A stretch of 64,000 nt of DNA from Phylloscopus collybita (lineage: Eukaryota > Chordata > Aves > Passeriformes > Phylloscopidae). This document shows, one piece after another, positions 35,546-46,800 of this stretch (its first letter is position 1; each line of letters starts with the position of its first letter). The position numbers and the translations under genes are program-made. The stretch spans positions 4,716,001-4,780,000 of the forward strand of contig JAJNNQ010000002.1 of the NCBI GenBank assembly GCA_027886175.1. The letters run 5' to 3'. Under the pieces are notes generated by a model that saw only the letters and a program-made list of their open reading frames with translations, made no database searches and had not been told where the DNA came from.

Positions 35546-36888
35546 GCGGTACCGGCGCTGCCCGGGCACGGGAGGCACTGGATGTGCTCCTGGGGAGGGA
35601 GGAGGATGCCCGGGCACCCCGGGCCCGCAGGGATGGGGCTGCCGTCCCTGTGGGTTTGTACATGACGCTGCTTCAGTGCTTCCCCTCCGTCAGCCGCGGA
35701 GAAATGTGTCAGGGCTGTGCTTGCCTCCTTTTTAGGGAAAATTGATGAGTCCTGCTTTGTTACCCAACCATTCTGACAATCCCCTGTTCCCTTCCATCGA
35801 CAATTTGCCTTTTGAACCTGGTTTCTGCATCTTATATCATGCGTCTTACTTCTCCGCTTGTTTTATTTCACGTATAAGGCAAACTGGCCTTAGAGGATGA
35901 TATTTTATATTACAAAATAAATACAAGTCCAGTCTTGCATTCAGAGTGTTTCTGGGGAAATACCCCCGTTGTTTACTCAAATGAGTTTTGAGAAAGTCCC
36001 TTTAAACTCATACCGAAAGTGAAATTGCGTCAGGAGTGCTTGTGGCGTTTGGTGGCTGATGGAAGTCACAGATGTTTTTGCTATGGATTCTAATGCAGTT
36101 TAGTGATGGTGTGATGGAATTTGTTTTAAGTGTTAGTGATGTTGCATATAAAATCATAGGTTTTGTGTTTGTGAAAGCAAAAGTTTATTTTTAAAATAGA
36201 GGGTTTGTAAGAATAAGTTTAACTGGAGACTACAGCAGTGTTTCCTGTTTTGATCACTTAATTCGCAGTCACAAACTTACCAGACTATAGTATTGATAAA
36301 CAGATGAATGACCAGTTTATAAATATGTCACCTGTATTTACAATTCTTAGTCTTAAGCATAGATTGCAATTTTAAATTTTGTCTGGGTGACCCAAAACCA
36401 TAAGTAGCTTTCTTGTAAATGTTAAGTAGAATTATGGCCATATATTGGGTCTTCGGCATAACTTAAAGGTGAGAAAATTATGGTTACAGGCTGTTCATGA
36501 GAATTCCCTGGTGTGTTTTGGGAAAGGAGGGAAGCTGCATTAATAGCTACAGTGCAATGTTTTGAAAATTGAGTGGTTTTGTAACTGCCACTTTTAGCTT
36601 TGTAAGTGTAATTGTTTGCCTTGGCTCTAAAATAAAAGCAGCAGCATCCCAGCAGGAAAAAGAATGCCTGTTTGTCTCTGCAAGTTTTGACAGACACTGT
36701 ACCAATCACAGCAATCCAACTGGAAGGGTTGTTAAACCATCCACTTGCCCAGCTCAGCCTCTGACTCCTGTTTAGAGGAGACTCTTGTCAGTGCAGCTTC
36801 CAGGGAATTCTTGTAGCTCAGTAATGCTGGGCTTGAGGTAAGGCTGACTGGCAAACTTACCACCTATCAGGTATTTGCCTACTTTTTC

Positions 36889-36902
36889 CCCCCCCCCCCC
36901 CT
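36889..36902. repeat. Poly-C tract
   Basis: About 12 consecutive C, after TTTTT, in NUB1 intron 1. Confidence 0.85.
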
Positions 36903-37712
36903 CAAAGAGTGTTTTCCTGAGCTAGGGACAGTTTTTGAAACTGGGGGAACTCTTTCTCCTGAGAGCTGCGTGCCAATACACAAGAATGAAAGATGGAAAC
37001 CACTCTGAAAGAAAAGTGAAACTGATTAATTGAATTTCACTGCCCCCTTAGTGCGTGTATGCCAACATTTTAAATGCTTTTCTGTATAATGTAAAGGACA
37101 TTTTTCATAGGATTCCCAGTGTCCCAAGAGCCACAACTCTCCCATGCTTTATCATGCACCTAAAGTTTGTTGGGTTTTTTTTTCTGTTGAGACCTCTGCA
37201 CCCATCTTTCCTTGCCCTCTGTGTGGCCTCCCAGGTTTTTGGGGTGTTTGGTTTTTTCCCCAGAGACATGCTGATTAACTCAGAGTTTCCTGCTTTGTTT
37301 GAGCTGAATCAGAAGTGATGGATTGAGCAGCTGCATCCAGAGCAGGGCAGAACAACTGAATTGTCAATTTTGATGTATTGACAATTTCTGCAATCCCAGT
37401 CCACATGAGGGGATAGGAAGAGGTTTTAATTTGTCTTGAAATGGCAGGGCCCTTGTAAGTTATCCTTACTCCAGTCCAGATTTCACCCTCTTTTCAATAA
37501 TTTTTTCCCCCATTTTTCCTCATAGTTTGGCCTCAGTTTCCTCTCCCCACAAAAATACATGGGATGCATTTAATACTCATCATTTGTTGCAGCATTCCAA
37601 AATATCACTTAGACTTCTTGAAAAGCATAATACCTTACTACAGCAAAGCTATGTCAAAGGATTGTTTATTTTTCTCCCTTTTCCCTTCTAACTGTGCTTT
37701 TATTTTAAAAGA

Positions 37713-37829
37713 ATGGCACAAAAGAAGTATTTGATAGCAAAACTGACAAGCTGCTTAAGAGAGGACAAAATTCAGCTGTGGAAACCACCGTATACAAATG
37801 AAAAAAAAGAAGCTGGTGAAGAGATGAAG
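37713..37829 (+). CDS. NUB1: NUB1 coding exon 1 (gene exon 2)
   Basis: Encodes [20 protein letters not shown], then [19 protein letters not shown]. The acceptor ends at 37711, one base before the ATG. Donor AAG|GTAAAG. Confidence 0.96.
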
Positions 37830-40800
37830 GTAAAGATTTTCTCTGATTTGATGTCGTACATCTTCCATGTCATACTGCTGGTGCATTTTCCCAGTTTTGC
37901 TTCTCATTTTCTCAGGAGCTTGTACAAAAATATTCATCCAAGCTGAATATCAATGAGAATGAGACAGAGAATATGCTTGAAGAAATACGGTGTAAAGCAA
38001 TTGAGCGTGGGACAGGAAATGAGAATTTTAAAGTGACTGGGATTGCAAGACTTGATATATATCTGCCTCGTAGAAAAGTGAGTAATGCTGCAGAAAAGTC
38101 TGCAGATAAGTAGCTTTAATTTGAGGTTTGAGTTCTAGGTCTGTGTCTGTGCAGATATTTTCACTACAGCTTTTTCAGGTGTTTTGTATGAGTGATTTGT
38201 GTCAGGTATATAAAAAATGGGGAGGGGGGGAACGACATATTTTAGTTTCCCAGTTATATGGGAATATCATGGTAAAGGAATATAATATTGAGGAGATGAG
38301 TAATTTTTCTCTTTAGGATTTAATGGCAAATGATCTTTCAATTAAGAAGAGTAAAATAGATTCAAGTGTCTATTTCAATTTGATTCCTTCTGATGTAACT
38401 GCTTATATTAGCAATAAAGAACAGATGTATTTTTCAGCTGTAGAATACCTGAAGTTGGTTCAGCATATTAATGTCACTTGGACTTGGAGATGAGCAGCAG
38501 GATTTTCTGCTGTGGTGGCACTCACCCATTCCCTGCATAGATTCATGGAATTACAGAGTCATGGAATCATTAGGGTTGGAAAAGACCTCCAAGATCATTG
38601 AGTCCAACCTTTACCAACCACCACCTTGTGAACTGGACCATGGCACTCAGTGCCTCTTCCACTTGTTTCTTGAATGCTTCCAGGGATGGAGATTCCACCA
38701 CCTCCCTGGGCAGCCCATTCCAAAGCTCAGCCTTCTGGAGCAGGCTTCTAAAAGCTTCTCCAACAGAGAACTGAATTAAGTTTTGCCCTTTTAAAGTCAG
38801 GTTTCAACTTCTATTTTCATGCATAAAATACTCCTGTAGTGAAAAGTAATTACCTGGGCTAAAGGGTAAAGAGTTTTAAGTGATTGCCATGCAGTTAAAA
38901 CAACCAGATAGTTTCATAATTCTACTTTATAGTGCTGCTGGGCAAATAGAGGAATGAATTAATTTAAAATTCCAGTTTATCTAATCTGGGACCAGAGACA
39001 CTAATAGGAATTAATCATAACTTAGCCAGTCACAGGTGAGTGGCATAATTGCAAAGCACAGTTAAGATTGGAGGTGCATAATTAAAATAATTGAAATTGT
39101 TTGGTTCTGAATTTAGATTTATTTAATTCTGAATATAATGCTGTCATAATGCTTATTTTTAGCACTATAGCAAGTGCAGAACTGGAAATTGCTACTATGT
39201 ATGTCAAGCCATAGCCCTCTAAATATGATTGTTATTTGGAAAAGAAATGTTATTGTAGAAAGTTAATTAAGAAAATGTCCAAAGTATCTTGATATCGTGC
39301 TTTTCCTTCCCTCTTTCTTTTTTCTGCCCAATATAATTACTACAGAGCAGGAAAATCCCACTGGAAACCAGTCTGTTCATCACAGGCAAAGAGCTCAGAT
39401 CCCAGTAAGTGCAATCACCCTTTGTGCTTCTCTCATGAGACACCACCCTGACATAGAGCATTTTAAAAAATGCAAACAAACCCATTTTTTTTGTTTGATT
39501 TAAGCTTTTTCCTAGCATGTATTCTCTGAACAGGATGTCCAGTGTCCCTGTAGGGCAGTTCTTCGTGGGAACAGCTGTGGTTTACAGATGGAAAACAGGA
39601 AAAAGAGAGTTCTGTGTAAATCCCCAGCAAGTACCAATGTTCCAAATCTGTAACCAGGCAGATCCTCTGAAAGTGAACATTACCTTCTCTTTCTTTTGTG
39701 TTTTTAAGCCTAAAAAAATCAGTTTGTTTTCTGTCTGTTTTGCTTTTCCCGCTTTTTGTGTCCCAGGTTTTCTCTATACAGTACACAAAGCTCTCTGATG
39801 ATGTTATTTTACTTCTAGCAGTCTTTTGTAGCAAAAAATTTTAAGCCATTTCTAAGCACTAGGTTTTAGGTTTTATTGCTGTTGTAGCAACAATATTGTA
39901 TAACCTTACAAATTTATGTTCATGGATGAAATTATTTATTTCACAGGATAGCACAGGAACATGCATTACAAGAAAATGCTATCAAAATAATCATAAATAA
40001 GAAGCAGCTTGATCTGGGTATGTATCTCTAGTTAAAGATACTTTTTTGATTATTTTCTAGTTTTCTGATTCTCTGAAGAAAAATTGTCTTGCAGCCCTAT
40101 TAATTTCGGAAATTTCCAAAAAAACAGCTGTTGTATTTGTCAGGTTCTGCTTTACAGGAAATGTATTAAATTATAATAATCCAAATTCTTAAATAGAATT
40201 AGGTCAATTACAGGAATACTGTAATGAATGTAGAAAATCCCCTTTTCTAGTGTTGAAACACTGAAAATGCACTTTAAAGAGAAACTCTAAATTTCTTCAA
40301 GAACCTTATTGTATAATAGCACTTTGAAATATTTTTCTAATGCTTTGCCCATGTTCAACCTGTCAGAAATGTGAGAAGTGATGATACAGCTTTTTCTTTG
40401 CTGATGGCCTAGGAATATATCAGATTTAGAACCATGGGACTGACAGAAAGAACTTGGATTCAGTTCCCAGTTCCTCTGTCCTGTAGTCTTGTGGAATATG
40501 ATCCTGGACATGTTCTTATTGCAGTTTTTTTTTGCCTGAAGATCAATAAACTGAATTAGAAATAATGATATTTTTGAATGTTTTGAAAAAAACAAGGAAA
40601 ATAACATACCAATCACTTCAAAAGCGCTTTTAAGATGCAAATCTGATTCTGAATTTTGCTGACTGAGTCAGTAATTTTTAGGGGTTTTGACTGAGTTCTC
40701 AAGTCTTGCAATTTCAGTAGTTCCAGTCGTTGAACAGTATTAATCACACTTTATTTTGCAGGTAAAACCCTCGAAGACCAGGGTGTCACACACAATGCAA

Positions 40801-43800
40801 AAGTGATGGTGCTTCAACTGGAACAGAGTGATGAGGAAACCAAAAGAAAAGTTCAGGAGGAAGAGCTTCAGTGTAAGAAAGAAAAAGAAATAAATGACAA
40901 GATGCAAAGAACTAAGAAGGGTTTGGAAATTCTAGCAGAGAGAGGTAAGTGGGCTTGTTGGGTTGAGGAGGGGAAGTGGGTGTTCATTCACTTTTGTGCA
41001 TCAAAAATTACATTCTCAGAGGCCTTTCAACATGGAAGGGTGCCTATACCAGGGCTGAATTTCAATTCACACTTTTCTAGGTTTCTGCCTACTTGAAAAC
41101 TGGATTTTAAGCTGGCTAAAACTTTTTTTTCCACATTTTTTCCCACAACTAGAATGCTACAAAAAACTTTGGCACTTTGAGAAGGTTGTAATATGAATCA
41201 ATTGTTTAGTTGGCACTTGGCAGTTAAGGGACTGATGACTTGTGAGAAGCTTTAGATTTATTGTAGGCAAAAGCACAGTGGCATAATGTGTTTTAAGTCA
41301 TTAAACACTTTTTTTTTTTTTGTAGTTTAGCTATGGCTGTGTGTAACCATGGTTTCACTGTGCAGAGCAGCTCATTTGTCACTGTCATCTGCAACATGGC
41401 TGTGGTGTTCTCATTCCCTTGGATGTTGATTCCCGGCAACTGTGGATTAAGTTAAAGGGATCTAGTTAATTTAACAGTAATAATTCTTCAAAATGAGGTT
41501 GTGTTTGTGAACTGCAGTGCTTGATGTTGAGTTTAAATCACTTCTCTGTTCCATTGTTTCACAAATCCACAAGCAAGGAGCTGTGAAGCTGAGCAGGTAA
41601 CAAATTACTGCCAAATGCAGGAACACCCCAACAAAGCTTCAAAGCTGGTGATTTCTGGTTTCTTACCACAGTGTCAGGTTTTGAACACATGACAAAAGTG
41701 TTTGCCTTTTTTGGACTTAAGGGGTCATTTAGACCCCACATTTTGAATCCTGAGTTTGAGTCTCTTTATGGTTTTTGCCATAAACTTTGTTACAGCCGAT
41801 GCCAGAGGAAAGAGCAGAGTGTGTAATGGGCTCCCAGGCTGAAGGTTCTGTGAGAGGGATTCCACAATCCTTTTGTTTCCCCTGAGAGAAAGTGCAGGGC
41901 AGAAACTTTCAATCTCAACAAACTCTTCCTTAATTGTCTTTTGTCTACAAGAAAATCATCTTTTCATTGTAAATCGTCTGGAAGTGAAAACCAAATTGAT
42001 AGTTTGATAGCAAGCATTAAAGATGTGGGGAAGGAGAATAATGAGCTGTATTTTTTTCCAGCTTTTACAGCTGTGCTCAGTTGTTTGTTTTTTTTTAAAT
42101 GTTCTGTGCTTCAATTGATAAATCATTTCAAATGCTATGCTGTGTAAAATGTAGATGTTTTGTCTTCTGCAAAGAAAACTTCCTTATAATTCATGGAATT
42201 TCTAATATTGTGTCGAAGTGTCTGCATGCACAAGGCCTTTTCCACAGTGACCTTTCTGGAAGTTCTTCATGTTTACCTGACCAGAGCCACTGTTGGTTCG
42301 TATGTCCAGAAAAACACACATGCAGCCTTTATATGTAATTCTGATTTTTTTGTTGTTGTTGTTTGCTGTTTTGTTTAACAGCATACTTACTAAAATAATC
42401 TTATGGCAGCAGAGTAGCTCTGTTGAAGGTGCTGTTTAAATTTTAAACTTTTTTATATCTTTCAGAGGAGTACTTGGATCCAGACTCTGTCCCATACCTA
42501 GATATAGCTAATCAAACTGGAAGGTCAATTCAGATTCCTCCTCAAGCTAAAAAAGTAGGTGAAAGCATCTTACATTGCCACTGAGATAGCTCTTTAAAGG
42601 CTCTTAATCTGTGAAACATTTAAAATATGGGATTGAAATACAGCCAGACTTTTCTGGGGGTATAATCCTGGGCCCGCTAGATGTTTGTTTAATACAAATC
42701 ATTTTGAAATACAATTGAAGTAGTACTCCATAGTGGGGAATATTTCAGTCATCTAGAGACAACCTCTGATTCCTGATCTCACTGCAGGTCTAATCTTGCA
42801 CTGACCCCTATGTGCTCCATATCTTACTTGGGGGTTTAAGACAGGCTTTAATTTTCTTGATCTTAGTGCCTTTTATAAATTTTGTGTGTCCTTGAAAGGC
42901 ATGAAAGTAACATGATTCTTAAGCCTTATTTCAATTTGGAAACTTGATGAGTCTCTCTAAATTCAGTTAAATCATCCAGTGTTCAAGTGAATGAGATTTC
43001 ATCAGTATTGATCAAGGATCAGAGGAAATACTGCAGGTTGTTTCTATCCAGAGTTACTATTACATTAGCATTTGTTATACTACAGAAGTGTTGTCCTGAC
43101 ACATTCAAAATTTAATTTTCAGTTCTGAGGTTTTTCAGGAGGTGAACTTTTAGGTTTTGCAAGATAATTGTGATAGCAAAGCTAAGCAAGTTTGGTGCTG
43201 TAAGGAAGTGCAGCACCCATAAAAATGCTGAGCTTTGTATCACTCACCATTGAAAATCTCTCTGGGGTTGCATACTTAAAGTAAGCTTGGTGAGCATTTC
43301 ACATGCCAGTAACATCCATTGCTTTTAACTAGAAAATATCTGACATTATCAGATGGGAGAAAAGTGTGAAGCAGGGTGAAAAGGGTGAAATAGCACTGGT
43401 CTTACAGAACTGATACAGTGGTATTTTTCTAGGGAGGAGCAAGGACTCTGATGGATATTTCCTTTTAGCTCTTTGATTTGGGGAGGTGCAGTCAAAAGTC
43501 TCAATCTGTTTTTCTAGGCACTTGTGCTGGCAATGGGTTACCATGAGAAGGGCAGAGCATTAATGAAGAAGAAAGAATATGAAATAGCACTGCCATATTT
43601 GTTGGATGCTGATAAGCACTTCTGGTAAGAACATTTTGAGTCCTTGTGTCTGTCTTTACTGTCAGCCCATAAAGGAGCAGCACAACCTCTACCTGTGCAT
43701 ATAAATCAGGGCCAGTTTTGCCTGAGGTTGCTTCACACCCCCTCTTGCAGATGGGAAACAGCAGATAAAGCTCTGACTTGCAGTGACAGGTGGCTTCATG

Positions 43801-46800
43801 TAGAACAGCTGAAACAGATACTGCCACTGGGCAAGTTAATCTTTCATAACAACATAAACAGAAACTGTCAATATTCATGTACCAGGTTATAAATTGCATT
43901 AGCTTGAGAGACAGTTAGGGATATTCATTTGCAGTTGCTCCAGTGAAGTAATAATTTCTTGTAAAAGGTGGAGCAGATAGCTGAGGTCAGTAACCATACC
44001 AGGGCTTCTGCAAGTAAATTAGTTTCCTATCAGCTGTCAGAGCCCTAAATTGCTCTTTTGAGGTCCCAAGAGTAATACTGCCCCTGTCTGTTTCTCATCT
44101 GTGTGGGTGTGCAAGGAGACTGGCACAGTATTCAGCATGTTTCTGTGCAGAGGCAGTTTCTCAGTCCTCCCAAAGATTACACAGGGTTTAATTCCAGTTT
44201 GCTTTTAGAGATGCCATATTAAACAGCAGCCACAGCTCATTTTGTTACTGTAATGCTTTAAGATGTAGCATTGGCATCAGTCCTGTGTGTCAGTGAATGG
44301 AATGGGAGATCAACATTTGATTCCCTTTCCCCTGACATGAGTTTGCTGCCTCAGATACAAAGATTGTGCTTTCTCCAGCATGAGTGTGCACACTTCTAAT
44401 GTTGTTTTATGAATGTTAAAAAGTGGAGGGGGGGGAAATAAAAAACCCTCTCCCAGAAAAAAAACCAAAAATTAGTTATTTTATTTTCCAGCGAGTGCAG
44501 CACGGAGCTGCTGAACACGGTTGATAATTACGCAGTGCTGCAGCTGGATATAGTGTGGTGCTATTTCCGTCTGGAGCAGCTGGACTGCCTGGATGATGCA
44601 GAGAAAAAGCTGTCCACAGCACAGAGATGCTTCCAGAGGTGCTATGGGGAGAACCACGAAAGGCTTATTGACATCAAGGTATGCTGGGTTTGGCTTAATT
44701 ACGGTGGGATTTTTTTTCTACGTGCGTTCAGTTACTGTTCAAGTATTGCAAGACTGGCTTTTAGAAGCTTAAAGTTTTCCTCTGAACATTAGCCTGTCAT
44801 CTGGTTCTGGCAGCACAGGGAAAACATTGGGCCTGGCAAAAAGGTCCTGGCAAACTTGTGTTTATATGCACAGGCATTATCAGGGGTTTAGGTGTGGTGC
44901 TTTGTCTCCATGTTGAGTGTCACAAAGCCCTGACTGTGTCTTCTCTAAATGTGTAGAGTGTTCTGTTGATATTGAACTGCTTTTCTACCAAATGCTTCTA
45001 CATGGTCCCCCCTCCTTCTTTAAACAATTCCTTAGGGCAGCTATGGTCGTGAGAAGGTTTTATTTCTACGGCTTTACCTCCTTCAAGGGATTGGGCACTA
45101 CCACAGTGGCAGAGAAAAGGAGGCTGCAGAGTACATTCAGAAGGTAAGACACCTTTAGGTACAACTCTGGAGTCCTTCACTCCAGCCCCTTGGTTCGGGT
45201 TCCATCTTGCACCTGTTCTTTGCTTACTCAGAGAAAGGGGAAGGCATTTTTGGTTTGTATTTTAACAGTGTCAGTGGTGTCATTTTGTTCTTCCCATATC
45301 CAGGCGTCTTCTTTGTACGGAGAGCTGTCCATAGACCCTGATAAGGTGGATCGCCTGTCACTGCTGGGGTTCTCGGAACAGGAGGCTCGCCTTGCCCTGC
45401 GAGCGTGCCATGGGAATGTGGAGCATGCTGCCAATCTCATCACCAACAGGAGAGAGGTAAGGGCAGTGAAAGCTTTAAACCATGGATCACCTGAGCTGGG
45501 ATGTCCGTGAGATGTGTGTAGTGTGGCCAGAGCAGTGTGGTGCTGAGTTAAGGATTTGGATTATCCCGCTCCAGCACTGTTGGTGTAGCTGACAGTTGGA
45601 CGTGTTGGCACAAGTTTGAAACCAAAACTTAATGCACTAACAAGGGAAGCTCTGTCTCAAAGCAGATGGGACGAGAGTGCCAAAGACCTGTGGTTGTACT
45701 ACGGAGGCACATGGGAAGGCTTTGCACCAGTGCTTGCCCAGCAGTGATCTGTATGGGAATAAACCACCAGGACCAAGCTGTCACTCCCAGGCTTGGCTGC
45801 CCCCTATTGTGGCTTTGTACTTGGAAGATCCAGGAGGGGAAAAAGGATTTTTATTTTTTTTTTGTGCTAGAGTGAGCGAAGACAGTGCTGTCCAGATCTG
45901 AAGTGATGTTTGGTAAGCTGAGAAGGCACTTCTAGACTTCAGACAGTGAAGTGTGGACAGAAAAGCCAACTGGCTGAGAGAAGACTGAACAGAACTCCCT
46001 GGATCCCTGCCCAGTTCTGACTGCCTGTCCTTGGCAAGTCTTGTCTGTGGGCCCATCTGCCAAACGGGTTTGTCACTTACCACACAGGGCCTGGAATAGC
46101 TGGGATGGCACCAGATCTGATCTGCAGAGCGGAAGTGTGGCGACAGGGCTGGCTCAGGGAAATGCAGCTTTATTTAGGAGCGAGTGTCTGGCAGCACAGT
46201 CTGTATTTACAAAAAAAAGCCTTTTCCTCAAGAAATTCAAACTTGAAGCGAAAAAATCCAAGAAACCCTCCATGCACAGGCTGTGTGTTAAAGCATTCCC
46301 ATGCAGGGTGAGCTTTGCAGTGTCTGTGCTCTTGCAGGAGAAGGCGCAGATCAGGAGGGAGGAGAGGGCTAAAAGGCGGCGGCGCCTGGAAGACATCAAT
46401 ACCCTGAAAAGCATGGGCTACTCAGAGAGAGCTGCTCAGGTAGCTCTTCAAAAGACACAAGGAAACCTGGACCAAGCCTTTAAGGTAAGTGATTTTTCAG
46501 TAGAAGTAGTGTCGTACAAAAGAAATGTGGTTTTTTGGGTTTTTTTTTATTGTTCAGCAGATTCTTATTTTCTGTAGTCTACGTTTTTTAGTTCATAGCT
46601 ACCCTTTCTGAACTGTAATGACTGAACTTGCACTTCCTGACCCAATAAATCATGATATCACTTAAGCTGGCTGAGGTTTGCTTATAGCAGCCATTGGACT
46701 GCATACACAACCGTGTTGAGGAAAGTTGTAGCTCTTTTGCTCTGTTCTGATATCTCTCTGTTTTCTTGCAGTTTATTCTTGACAATCCTGAGTTACTCTT

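Larger units (their letters stand above)
31458..36115 (+). repeat. Segmental duplication copy B (gene X 3' end + NUB1 exon 1 region)
   Basis: Counterpart of copy A at 22965-25330, in the same orientation and order. It is longer because of insertions, including the pair of CR1 elements at 34554-35158 and poly-A tracts. This copy keeps the intact last exon of gene X, its AATAAA signal, and the working NUB1 first exon. Confidence 0.88.

Noticed and set aside
35210..35735. Open frames across the NUB1 CpG island, including an ATG at about 35286
   Set aside because: GC-driven frames. NUB1 protein starts in the next exon (MAQKKYL at 37713), as in the human protein.
38317..38493. Plus-strand frame after a good acceptor (TTCTCTTTAG|GATTTAATGG) considered as a NUB1 exon
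   Set aside because: The translated sequence does not match the ubiquitin-like domain. The true exon is at 39346-39404 ([14 protein letters not shown]). There is also no usable donor before the stop.
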